Shown here: one piece after another, positions 25,385 through 33,127 of the stretch
Layout of the letters: each line of letters opens with the position of its first letter
Position numbering within the stretch: position 1 is the stretch's first letter
DNA from: Anaerolineae bacterium
GTDB taxonomy: Bacteria > Chloroflexota > Anaerolineae > JAKLPW01
Length of the DNA: 33,697 nucleotides
NCBI GenBank assembly: GCA_022013675.1
Contig: JAKLPW010000096.1
Location: forward strand, 1-33,697
Direction: 5' to 3'
Notes under the pieces: model-generated
Databases searched by the model: none
The model's input: the letters and a program-made list of their open reading frames with translations, nothing else
Told to the model about the DNA's origin: nothing
Made by a program: the position numbers and the translations under genes

Positions 25385-26908
25385 ATGACTGCAAGCAACA
25401 TCAAACCCAATATCCTCGTCATCATCACCGATCAGTTGCGCCAGGATCATCTGGGGTGCTACGGGAACACAATAGTTCGCACGCCCAATCTCGACCGGCT
25501 AGCTGTTCAGGGTGTTCGATGCGACCGCCATTATGTGAATAATCCACTCTGCATGCCCTCACGGTCCACATTGTTCACCGGGATGACTCCTCGCGGGCAC
25601 ACTGTGCGAGCGAATGGCATCAATCTTCCGTTGCACTTTCCGGTGCTACCAGGGATACTGGCTTCGCACGGGTATCAGTCGCACATGGTGGGCAAGCTGC
25701 ATCTCACGAATCACGTCAAGAATGTGCCCTGGCACCGGACTGAAGACGACGAGTGCGCAAAGCTCAAGGAAGGGTTGCCTGTGCGGGGTTTTGAGTCGGG
25801 AGAGATGTCCATCGGCCACGGGAACTACATGAGGGGTGCCTATCTGGATTGGCTGGAGCAGAAGCTCGATGGAGCGCCATCGCCCTGGGATCTTACCCAC
25901 GAAGGGATGGGCTACGGTGCGGAGCAGTGCTACTACACCGAGATCACGGAGGAGCTGCATCATTCGACCTGGATCGGTGAGCGTACGATCGATTTTCTGG
26001 AGGAGCGGGACAGGAATCGACCATTCTTCCTGTGGTGTTCATTCCCGGACCCTCATCACCCGTACTGCCCACCTCAGGAATACGCCGAAATGTATCCTCC
26101 GGAGGAAATGCCCCTTCCAGCGCGTAGAGAAGGAGAGCTCGATAGTCTAGGCCCCCATTTTCAGTTGGCCTACAAGGGAACGCAAATGCTCGCCGGTCGA
26201 TTCTTCCACGAACCCACGTTGATGACCGATATGCAGTATCGAGAAATCATCGGCCTCACCTACGGAATGGTGTCCTTGATCGACGTGAACGTCGGGCGCA
26301 TTCTGGACACGTTGCGGGCGCTGGACCTGGAGCAGGACACAATCGTGATCTTCACATCGGATCACGGTGACGTGACGGGTGACCACTGGTTAATGAACAA
26401 GGGCCCCTTCCAATTCGAGGGCCTTCTGAAAGTACCTTTCATCGTGCGCTGGCCCGGGAAGTACGCTTCCAGCCGCGAGATCTCGTGTCTGACGAGTCAT
26501 CTCGACTTCCTGCCGACAACGTTGGACATACTGGGGCTTGCCTATCCGGAGGGCGATGTGCCGGATCCCCCGGAGGCGCCACGTCAACGACCGCCCCTGG
26601 TTGGAGCATCCATGGCATCACTGTTGGCAGGCAGTACCGAGCCCATCCACACAGCGGTTCTGGTGGAGAATGATGAGGACTACATAGGCAGTGATCTGCG
26701 CACGGTCATCACGGAGCGCTACAAACTGACCTGCTACTCAGGCCACGATTTCGGTGAGCTTTTCGACCTGCAGGAGGACCCAGACGAGCTGCACAACCTC
26801 TGGGACGTGCCCGAGCACCAGACGCTGAAGCTCGAGATGAAAGCCAAGCTGCTCGAGATGATCATGGACACCGAAAGCCCGCTTCCACGGCGGCTCAGCC
26901 ACGCATAA
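25385..26908 (+). CDS. sulfatase (alkaline phosphatase superfamily, formylglycine type)
   Basis: 507 aa, ATG preceded by a G-rich GGGGGGAG site. Type I sulfatase: NILVIITDQLRQDHLGCYGN supplies metal ligands (Asp16 region), the formylglycine motif C56-M-P-S-R60 is intact in NNPLCMPSRSTLFTG, and TSDHGDVTGDHWL holds further metal/catalytic residues. There is no signal peptide, so it would act in the cytoplasm on an imported sulfate ester, or it could be a related phosphonate monoester hydrolase. It needs conversion of Cys56 to formylglycine by an FGE or radical-SAM anSME enzyme encoded elsewhere. It is followed after 58 nt by an RpiB-like isomerase gene, which suggests sulfated-sugar use. Confidence 0.9.
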   Translation: MTASNIKPNILVIITDQLRQDHLGCYGNTIVRTPNLDRLAVQGVRCDRHYVNNPLCMPSRSTLFTGMTPRGHTVRANGINLPLHFPVLPGILASHGYQSHMVGKLHLTNHVKNVPWHRTEDDECAKLKEGLPVRGFESGEMSIGHGNYMRGAYLDWLEQKLDGAPSPWDLTHEGMGYGAEQCYYTEITEELHHSTWIGERTIDFLEERDRNRPFFLWCSFPDPHHPYCPPQEYAEMYPPEEMPLPARREGELDSLGPHFQLAYKGTQMLAGRFFHEPTLMTDMQYREIIGLTYGMVSLIDVNVGRILDTLRALDLEQDTIVIFTSDHGDVTGDHWLMNKGPFQFEGLLKVPFIVRWPGKYASSREISCLTSHLDFLPTTLDILGLAYPEGDVPDPPEAPRQRPPLVGASMASLLAGSTEPIHTAVLVENDEDYIGSDLRTVITERYKLTCYSGHDFGELFDLQEDPDELHNLWDVPEHQTLKLEMKAKLLEMIMDTESPLPRRLSHA

Positions 26909-26966
26909 TTGATCGTACACGAGGGTATGTGTCCAATAGGCGACTATCGTAGAGGAGGTTCAACAA

Positions 26967-27599
26967 ATGAGAATCGCAGTGATCAACGAAACCAGCGCTG
27001 CGGACAGGAACGCCGATATACTGGCGGCTCTGGAAGGTCGGGGGCACGAGATCTTCAATGTGGGTATGACCAAATGCGGCGCTCAACCGGAGTTGCTCTA
27101 CATCCACACCGGCCTCATGACAGCCATCCTGCTGAATCTGAAGAGAGTGGATTTTGTGGTAGGAGGATGCGGCACAGGGCAGGGTTATCTTAACTCGGCG
27201 ATGCAGTATCCGGGCGTCTTCTGTGGCCTGATCCTGGATCCATTGGACGCCTGGCTCTTCACCCAGATCAACGGGGGGAACTGCATTTCACTGCCTCTGA
27301 ATAAGGGGTACGGCTGGGCCGGTGACGTGAACCTGAGGTTCATCTTCGATCGGATATTCAGTGTCGACCGGGGCTGCGGCTACCCTGCGCACAGGAAAGA
27401 GCCCCAGCAGGCAGCGATCAGGACACTAGCGAACATTTCCGTTCTGACGCATCGACCCTTCGCAGAGATCATTGCCGCTCTCCCGGACGATGCTCTGCTT
27501 CCGGCCGTGGAGTATCCGGGGATGCAGGAGTCGATTGACCTCCCCTCCATCAAAGACCCGGCTCTGAAGGCGGCTTTCATGAAGCGGCTTGGTTCATAG
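26967..27599 (+). CDS. RpiB/LacA/LacB-family sugar-phosphate isomerase
   Basis: 210 aa, ATG with GAGGAGG 8 nt or so upstream. N-terminal MRIAVINETSAADRNADILAALEGRGHEIFNVG and the GGCGTGQG loop with Cys68 match the RpiB catalytic cysteine (CGTGIG in E. coli). The remainder, with PLDAWLFTQINGGNCISLPLN and a C-terminal tail of about 60 residues, is longer than standard RpiB (about 150 aa) and typical of a separate subfamily of uncertain substrate. The reaction would be aldose/ketose phosphate isomerisation. It lies in one operon with the sulfatase, so it may act on the sugar released by desulfation after phosphorylation. Confidence 0.87.
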   Translation: MRIAVINETSAADRNADILAALEGRGHEIFNVGMTKCGAQPELLYIHTGLMTAILLNLKRVDFVVGGCGTGQGYLNSAMQYPGVFCGLILDPLDAWLFTQINGGNCISLPLNKGYGWAGDVNLRFIFDRIFSVDRGCGYPAHRKEPQQAAIRTLANISVLTHRPFAEIIAALPDDALLPAVEYPGMQESIDLPSIKDPALKAAFMKRLGS

Positions 27600-27647
27600 A
27601 GAAACGTCAGTCACTGAATAGAATGCGCGCGAAGTCTTCACTACATG

Positions 27648-27676
27648 TTGACAAAGGTGGTCAGACGTGCTATAAT
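27648..27676 (+). promoter_or_regulatory. consensus promoter of the amidohydrolase operon
   Basis: Perfect -35 TTGACA (27648-27653), 17-nt spacer, perfect -10 TATAAT (27671-27676). It is the strongest-looking promoter in the window, which suggests control by repression. Confidence 0.85.
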
Positions 27677-27681
27677 CTGAG

Positions 27682-27700
27682 CAAATGTCACGGACATTTG
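27682..27700. promoter_or_regulatory. palindromic operator at the amidohydrolase transcription start
   Basis: CAAATGTC-ACG-GACATTTG, a perfect 8-bp inverted repeat with a 3-bp centre, beginning 5 bp after the -10 box and so covering the expected +1. A dimeric repressor here would block RNA polymerase. The family of the regulator is not evident and none is encoded nearby. Confidence 0.72.
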
Positions 27701-27739
27701 TTAAAGTCATTCAGCCCCGCTTGAGAAAGAGATCACGGG

Positions 27740-29116
27740 ATGACACTGCTCATTCGTCGCGCCACGTATCTCCTTCGCGATGCCAATCGCATCGAGCTCG
27801 ATGCAGATCTGCTTATCGAGGGAAGCCGCATCACCTCCGTAGGCCGTGACCTGCCTGCACCCTCGCAGGCAGAAGTCATAGATGCGAAGGGCTGTGCTGT
27901 CATCCCCGGTTTGGTCAATGCCCATACACATCTCTATCAGAATCTCCTTAAGGGTGTTGGGTCTGGACTCCGTCTGGTGCCCTGGTGCGACGCCGTTCTT
28001 TTCCCCATCGTAGATGTCATCCTCCAGGAGAAACGAACCGGTAATGAGCGCCCGGCTTATCTCTGGTCAGCATTGGGAACACTAGAGATGATCCGCGCCG
28101 GCACGACTTGCTGCCAGAATCTGGACGTTTCCATGGACGGCATTTTCCAAGCCTGGAGCGACATAGGATTGCGTGGCGTCGGAGCCATCACACTAGCCGA
28201 TGATTGGATCCCCTCCGACGTCATGACCGAGAGCGACAAACTCAAGCAATCAGCATTGGATTACGTGGAGCGCTGGCACAACCCTGCCGGACGCATCACT
28301 ATCAGTCTGGGACCTTCCACTCCTTTCCTCTGCAGTGCTGATCTGCTGGCCTGGGTCCGTGATACCGCCCAGGCACTAGATTTGGGCATCCACATTCACC
28401 TAAGCGAGACGGCGACCGAGGTGGAAGAATCACTACGCGATTGGGGCATTGGTCCCATCGAGCGGCTGGAACAACTACGCTTGCTCGGCGCGCGACTCAG
28501 CGCCGTCCACTGTGTTCACCTGGCCACCACCGAGATGGATCTCTTGGCTCGACAAGGCGTAACCGTCGTACACTGCCCCAAATCGAACATGAAGCTTGCC
28601 GACGGCCTAATGCCCTGGCCTGCCTTGAAGACGGCCGGAGTGCCGGTGGCGCTGGGTAACGACGGCTGCGCCTCCAACGATACGCTCGACATGTGGGAGG
28701 AGATGCGAACCGCGACCTTGCTGGGCAGCATTGGAGCCGGCGATCCGGCAGCCATCACTCCCGCCGATATCTTTCGCGCCGCCACTGAGATTGGTGCCCG
28801 TGCCTGCCGAGTGGACGCAGGTACGCTGGACCCAGGCAGATTGGCCGACGTCGCCATCGTTGACCTGAGCGCCTCTCACCTACGCCCCGTGCACGATGTC
28901 CTGGGCACGCTGGTCTACTGCGCTCGTGCCGGCGACGTGCGCGATACCATCATTGACGGACAGATAGTCATGCGCGAGCGCCACATCCGCACTGTGGACG
29001 AGGCAACCTTGATAGAAGAGGCTGATGTGGTAGGGCAGGAGTTGTACGCACGCGCGCAACGGAGTACAGTCAAGCGCGATCAGTCCTCCACAGTACTCAC
29101 AGGAGGTTCAAAATGA
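27740..29116 (+). CDS. amidohydrolase-superfamily deaminase (SsnA/TrzA/8-oxoguanine-deaminase-like)
   Basis: 458 aa. Metal-binding and catalytic pattern of subtype III amidohydrolases: NAHTHLYQNLL with H62 and H64, HIHLSETATEVEE, AVHCVHL, and the GNDGCASND segment with the metal Asp. An N-terminal beta-sandwich part (LLIEGSRITSVGRDLPAP) completes the urease-like fold. Members hydrolyse or deaminate purines, triazines, guanine, 8-oxoguanine or S-adenosylhomocysteine-type compounds; HxHLYQ resembles the 8-oxoguanine deaminase/atrazine hydrolase branch, but the substrate cannot be fixed. The weak ribosome-binding site (AAAGAGA) contrasts with a strong promoter. The end overlaps the EcfT start (ATGA at 29113), so it is part of the same unit as the transporter. 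Confidence 0.87.
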   Translation: MTLLIRRATYLLRDANRIELDADLLIEGSRITSVGRDLPAPSQAEVIDAKGCAVIPGLVNAHTHLYQNLLKGVGSGLRLVPWCDAVLFPIVDVILQEKRTGNERPAYLWSALGTLEMIRAGTTCCQNLDVSMDGIFQAWSDIGLRGVGAITLADDWIPSDVMTESDKLKQSALDYVERWHNPAGRITISLGPSTPFLCSADLLAWVRDTAQALDLGIHIHLSETATEVEESLRDWGIGPIERLEQLRLLGARLSAVHCVHLATTEMDLLARQGVTVVHCPKSNMKLADGLMPWPALKTAGVPVALGNDGCASNDTLDMWEEMRTATLLGSIGAGDPAAITPADIFRAATEIGARACRVDAGTLDPGRLADVAIVDLSASHLRPVHDVLGTLVYCARAGDVRDTIIDGQIVMRERHIRTVDEATLIEEADVVGQELYARAQRSTVKRDQSSTVLTGGSK

Positions 29117-29919
29117 GTACACTGGTTCAATACGTTGCAGGTAAGACCTTCTTTCACCGTCTCGACCCTCGTTCCAAGATCATTTTCATGTTACTCATCA
29201 CAGGAGTCATCTTTGTTGTTCAGAGCATTTGGGTAGCGGGAGTGGTGCTGCTCACAATGATCCTGCTCTGGTTCATGGCCGGTCTACCCTTCTCCGTGCT
29301 CAAGGGATTGGGCAAGGCGATGATTGGCATCATGGTGTTCCTTTTCGCCGTGCAAGCGTTGCTCTACCCGGGTGAGACGATATTGATTCAACCCATTATC
29401 CCTCACTTTGTGCCGCTCATCGGTGGCATGGGCAGGATTGCGCTAGAGGGCGTCATGTTTGCTTTACTGCTCTCATTGCGCTTGCTGGCGATGATCATTG
29501 TGCTTCCGGTAGTGAGCATGACCACGCCAGTGCACATATTTGCTCTGGGGCTGGTGCGCATGGGGTTGCCCTACAGCCTGGCCTACACAACGACGACGGC
29601 ACTCAACTTGATCCCCATCCTACAAAGCGAGGCAAACGTTATCGTGGACGCCCAACGACTCCGGGGCCTTCAGGTCTTCGAGAAAGGTAAGTTTCTGGAC
29701 AAGTTGAAAGCCTACCCCTCCCTGATAACGCCGCTGGTCATCGGTGCCATGCGTCGGGCTCAGTTGATAGCCGTGGCTATGGACTCACGTGCGTTTGGCG
29801 CTACCAAGGAACGTACCTACATCCAGGATATAGAGATGCACACTATGGATTGGACTTTCATTGCCCTCTCTGTGCTGTATGTAGGGCTGGCAACCATCGC
29901 GAACTACCTGATTGCATAG
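29113..29919 (+). CDS. ECF transporter transmembrane T component
   Basis: 268 aa, ATG with AGGAGG (29101-29106) placed inside the end of the preceding gene. Multi-helix protein with LDPRSKIIFMLLITGVIFVV at the start, typical of CbiQ/EcfT, and the two Arg-x-Gly type coupling motifs near AQRLRGLQ and DSRAFGATKERT that contact the ATPases. T components transmit ATP-driven motion to a substrate-binding S component. The ATPase genes follow after 10 nt and by overlap. No S component occurs in the window, so this may be a group II (shared) ECF module, or the S gene lies downstream. Confidence 0.9.
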   Translation: MSTLVQYVAGKTFFHRLDPRSKIIFMLLITGVIFVVQSIWVAGVVLLTMILLWFMAGLPFSVLKGLGKAMIGIMVFLFAVQALLYPGETILIQPIIPHFVPLIGGMGRIALEGVMFALLLSLRLLAMIIVLPVVSMTTPVHIFALGLVRMGLPYSLAYTTTTALNLIPILQSEANVIVDAQRLRGLQVFEKGKFLDKLKAYPSLITPLVIGAMRRAQLIAVAMDSRAFGATKERTYIQDIEMHTMDWTFIALSVLYVGLATIANYLIA

Positions 29920-29929
29920 GAGGCACATC

Positions 29930-30826
29930 ATGAATCAGAAAGAACCTTATATCATATTCGAAGACGCCTCCTACCGCTATCCACGCGCCAAGCATTATGC
30001 GCTCAAGCATCTGGACCTCACGATCTACAAGGGGGAGTTTGTCGCTGTTCTGGGCGAAAACGGCGCGGGCAAATCCACCTTCTGCCAGGCCCTCAACGGA
30101 GTAGTACCACAATCGCGCAGTGGCAGGATGAGGGGACGAATCACTGTCGGTGGCCTGGACACGCAACAAGTCACGGTTGCTGAGCTCTCAGAGAAAGTTG
30201 GCATCGTGCTGGAAGATCCAGAGACACAACTCTTCACCACCAGCGTGCTCAGCGAGGTGGCCTTTGGGCCGGAGAACGTAGGCATCGACCCGCAAGAGAT
30301 CTTGCGCCGTGCTGAGTGGGCACTGAAGGTCGTGCGACTGACAGGCTATGAGGATCGTGCGCCCACCGCGCTGTCTGGTGGCCAGAAACAGCGCCTGGCG
30401 ATCGCGGCGGCACTGACTATGCGTCCCGAGGTGTTGGCACTAGACGAAGCCACATCGCAACTTGATCCGGTAGGCACCGTAGAGGTCTTTTCCGTTATCC
30501 GGGAGCTGAATGAAACCTACGGGATGACCATAGTGATGGCAACTGACAAAGGAGAAGAGGTAGCCACATTCGCGGACAGAGTGCTAGTATTGCATGATGG
30601 TGAACTGATCGCGCAGGGAACTCCACGCGAGATCTTTGCGGACAGCGAATTACTTGATCGCATTGTAATCCGCGCACCCCAGGTATCACAACTGGCGACC
30701 TATCTGAAGAACAACGACTCCTCTTTGGCCAAGTTCCCCATAACACTAGATGAAGCCAAGCACGGCATCGAACAGCTACTGGGCTGGAGTAGCCGTATTC
30801 AGGCCTCATCTGAGGAGGTACAATGA
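29930..30826 (+). CDS. ECF transporter ATPase A
   Basis: 298 aa from the ATG at 29930, with AGGAGG (29918-29923) 6 nt upstream; an in-frame ATG at 29912 overlaps the EcfT end and is less likely. ABC ATPase with Walker A LGENGAGKST, the Q-loop region VLEDPETQLFT, signature LSGGQKQRLAIAAAL, Walker B VLALDEATSQLDP and H-loop replaced in the stretch TIVMATDKGEEVATF (no His at the usual place: Asp-Lys instead). EcfA-type C-terminal extension. It pairs with the next gene product as a heterodimer. Confidence 0.9.
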   Translation: MNQKEPYIIFEDASYRYPRAKHYALKHLDLTIYKGEFVAVLGENGAGKSTFCQALNGVVPQSRSGRMRGRITVGGLDTQQVTVAELSEKVGIVLEDPETQLFTTSVLSEVAFGPENVGIDPQEILRRAEWALKVVRLTGYEDRAPTALSGGQKQRLAIAAALTMRPEVLALDEATSQLDPVGTVEVFSVIRELNETYGMTIVMATDKGEEVATFADRVLVLHDGELIAQGTPREIFADSELLDRIVIRAPQVSQLATYLKNNDSSLAKFPITLDEAKHGIEQLLGWSSRIQASSEEVQ

Positions 30827-31683
30827 ACTTGAACGACATTGCCATTGCAATCGAGAACATGGAGTACGTCTATCAGCCTCACGATGTCAAAGCCGTGAGG
30901 GGGATCACTTTCAGCATCCAGAAAGGCGAGTTTGTGGGCATCATCGGCCAGAATGGCGCAGGCAAGACCACGCTACTCAAGAACATTCTCGGCCTGCTGA
31001 TACCCACGTCAGGGCGAATACTCGTCAACGGCGTTGATACTCGCGACGTGACAGTGGCCGAGCAAGCTACACAGGTCGGGTTCGTGTTGCAAAACCCTGA
31101 TCAGCAACTATTCGCGCAGACGGTGGTGGAAGAGATCGCTTTTGGGCCACGTAATATGGGACTCTCGGAAGACGAGATTCACGAACGGGTGGAAGAAGCG
31201 ATTTCGCTCACCAAACTGGACATGTTTCGAGACAGCTTCCCTCCAGCGTTGCCCAAGGGTGACCGCGCGAAGGTGGTGATTGCATCGGTCCTGGCAATGC
31301 GGCCTGAGATTCTGATTCTGGACGAGCCAACAACGGGGCAAGATTACAAGGGCTGTCATCAGATCATGCAGATCGCCCGCGGCCTGCACGAAAAAGGTCG
31401 CACCATTCTCGTCGTAACTCACCACATGGCTCTCGTCTCCGAGTACACAGAACGCACCATCGCACTCTGTCAGGGCGAGATTCTACTGGACGATGCAACG
31501 GATGTAGTCTTCTCGCAACCCACGATCCTGCTTCAGACACAAGTCACGCCACCACAAATCACGCAGCTTGCAATGGCGTTACCTCGTGAGCTAGAACTGC
31601 CAACCGCAGCCCTGACTGTTACGCAGTTAGGAGATCCTATCCTGCAGAGTGCGAGAGAAAGAGAGCGTCTGAAGAAAGCATGA
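30823..31683 (+). CDS. ECF transporter ATPase A'
   Basis: 286 aa, start overlaps the previous stop (ATGA). Walker A IGQNGAGKTT, Q-loop VLQNPDQQLFAQ, Walker B ILILDEPTTGQD and H-loop VVTHHMALVSEY are intact. The signature is LPKGDRAKVVIASVL instead of LSGGQ, a form I know from one branch of CbiO/EcfA proteins. Together with the A subunit, whose H-loop His is lacking, the heterodimer has one site with canonical residues from each chain, an asymmetric arrangement. It drives transport of a vitamin, base or other small molecule. Confidence 0.9.
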   Translation: MNLNDIAIAIENMEYVYQPHDVKAVRGITFSIQKGEFVGIIGQNGAGKTTLLKNILGLLIPTSGRILVNGVDTRDVTVAEQATQVGFVLQNPDQQLFAQTVVEEIAFGPRNMGLSEDEIHERVEEAISLTKLDMFRDSFPPALPKGDRAKVVIASVLAMRPEILILDEPTTGQDYKGCHQIMQIARGLHEKGRTILVVTHHMALVSEYTERTIALCQGEILLDDATDVVFSQPTILLQTQVTPPQITQLAMALPRELELPTAALTVTQLGDPILQSARERERLKKA

Positions 31684-31714
31684 ATAGGCAACAACGAGAG
31701 ATGGGAGAGCACTG

Positions 31715-33127
31715 ATGAATGAACTCTTGGAGCGCTTGAGTGCCATATGCGGCCCGGAGCACGTCACTGACGTGTTGGCGGACCGGCTATGCTACCGACG
31801 CGATTGTGGTCCAACCCCAGGCGGTGTGCCGGACATTGTCGTGCGACCCGAGTCAACCACCGAGGTGGTTGAAATCGTCAAGGTCGCTAACCAAGCCAGG
31901 AAGCCCCTCTTCATTTGGGGACGCGCCACGACCTTCGTGGATTTCGGCATCCAAGAGGGGTGCATCGTGATGGCCCTCGATCTGATGAAACGCATCGTCA
32001 AGATCGACCTGGAGAGCCAGGTTGTCACCACTGAGACGGGTGCCATCTGGCACGCCGTGGACAGCGAGCTGAACAGACTGGGTTGGGAGATGACGGTGCC
32101 TGGAGGTGGAGGGATGTTCTCCTGTACCATAGGCGGCACGGTAGCCTACAATGCCGTCCCTCACGGCATCACCGAGTATGGCATCACTGGAGGCCATGTG
32201 GTATCCCTCCAGGTAGTTCTGGCCGACGGCACGGTGATACGCACTTCCTCCGCGGCCAACACCGACGTGCCTCTATCCTTCGAACGAGGCGCTAACGGCC
32301 CCGACCTGACCGGATTGTTCATAGGTTCCTGTGGCACACTGGGCATCATCACCGAGGTGACCATGCGCATTCACCGCATCCCAGAGTGCGAGCGATTCCT
32401 TTTCTACGCATTTGATACCGTGGACGACTGCGTGGACGCGGCCCAGGCGATCCAGCAACGAGATGCAGCTACCTTTCTCATCGGCCTCTTCGGTGGGCCT
32501 AAACCAGACGGCGTGGAGGGAGAAGTCTTCTTGCACACCATCATCCGCGACAATGTCGGGGAAGCGGAAAGACGAGCTCAAGCTGCTAGCATTTGCTGTG
32601 AGACGTTCCGCGGCCGGGCGCAAGATGCGGATGGCACACGCCGCTACTGGACGGAGCACATGTACTCCTGGCTACGCAACACTTCAGCTAAAGCCTACTA
32701 TGGAGGTCGTCCCTACTTCTGCCCAGAAGTAGCTGGGTTCTTGCCCACACAAGCGCTCAAAGAGGCCGTCCCCATGCTGCATGAGTACGTTGCGAGCAAT
32801 GCGGATTTCGCTCGTGTGGGGATGCGCGTCAAGGGATTCGATGTCTACTTCTCGCCCAACGCCGCCTACCTCTGGGTAGACACTCTCTACCTGGAGATGA
32901 GCCCAGAAGCCAAAGAGGTAGGGCTACAGGTGCGAGCAGAAATTGCGGAGATGCTCTTCAGCCGTTGGATGTCACCGGGCGGAATTGTCTCTGGCATCGC
33001 GCCATACATCATGCCCCGACTGGGCACGGCGTTCGCCTTGATGAAGACCATCAAGGCAGCACTGGACCCCCACAATATCCTCAACCCAGGCGTACTGATG
33101 CTGGGCCAGGAGAACATCAATGACTAA
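31715..33127 (+). CDS. FAD-binding oxidase, GlcD/D-lactate-dehydrogenase-like
   Basis: 470 aa, ATG with GGGAGAG upstream. PCMH-type FAD domain: VRPESTTEVVEIVKVAN, PLFIWGRATTFVDFG, MTVPGGGGMFSCTIGGTVAYNA and FIGSCGTLGIITEVTMRIHRIPE, followed by the cap domain and the C-terminal LDPHNILNPGVLML motif typical of glycolate oxidase subunit D and related dehydrogenases. It oxidises an alpha-hydroxy acid or similar substrate, passing electrons to its partner. The next gene, overlapping by 8 nt, encodes an Fe-S partner of the GlcF type. The transporter genes lie 31 nt upstream; an H-rich flavinylation motif is not obvious. Confidence 0.88.
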   Translation: MNELLERLSAICGPEHVTDVLADRLCYRRDCGPTPGGVPDIVVRPESTTEVVEIVKVANQARKPLFIWGRATTFVDFGIQEGCIVMALDLMKRIVKIDLESQVVTTETGAIWHAVDSELNRLGWEMTVPGGGGMFSCTIGGTVAYNAVPHGITEYGITGGHVVSLQVVLADGTVIRTSSAANTDVPLSFERGANGPDLTGLFIGSCGTLGIITEVTMRIHRIPECERFLFYAFDTVDDCVDAAQAIQQRDAATFLIGLFGGPKPDGVEGEVFLHTIIRDNVGEAERRAQAASICCETFRGRAQDADGTRRYWTEHMYSWLRNTSAKAYYGGRPYFCPEVAGFLPTQALKEAVPMLHEYVASNADFARVGMRVKGFDVYFSPNAAYLWVDTLYLEMSPEAKEVGLQVRAEIAEMLFSRWMSPGGIVSGIAPYIMPRLGTAFALMKTIKAALDPHNILNPGVLMLGQENIND

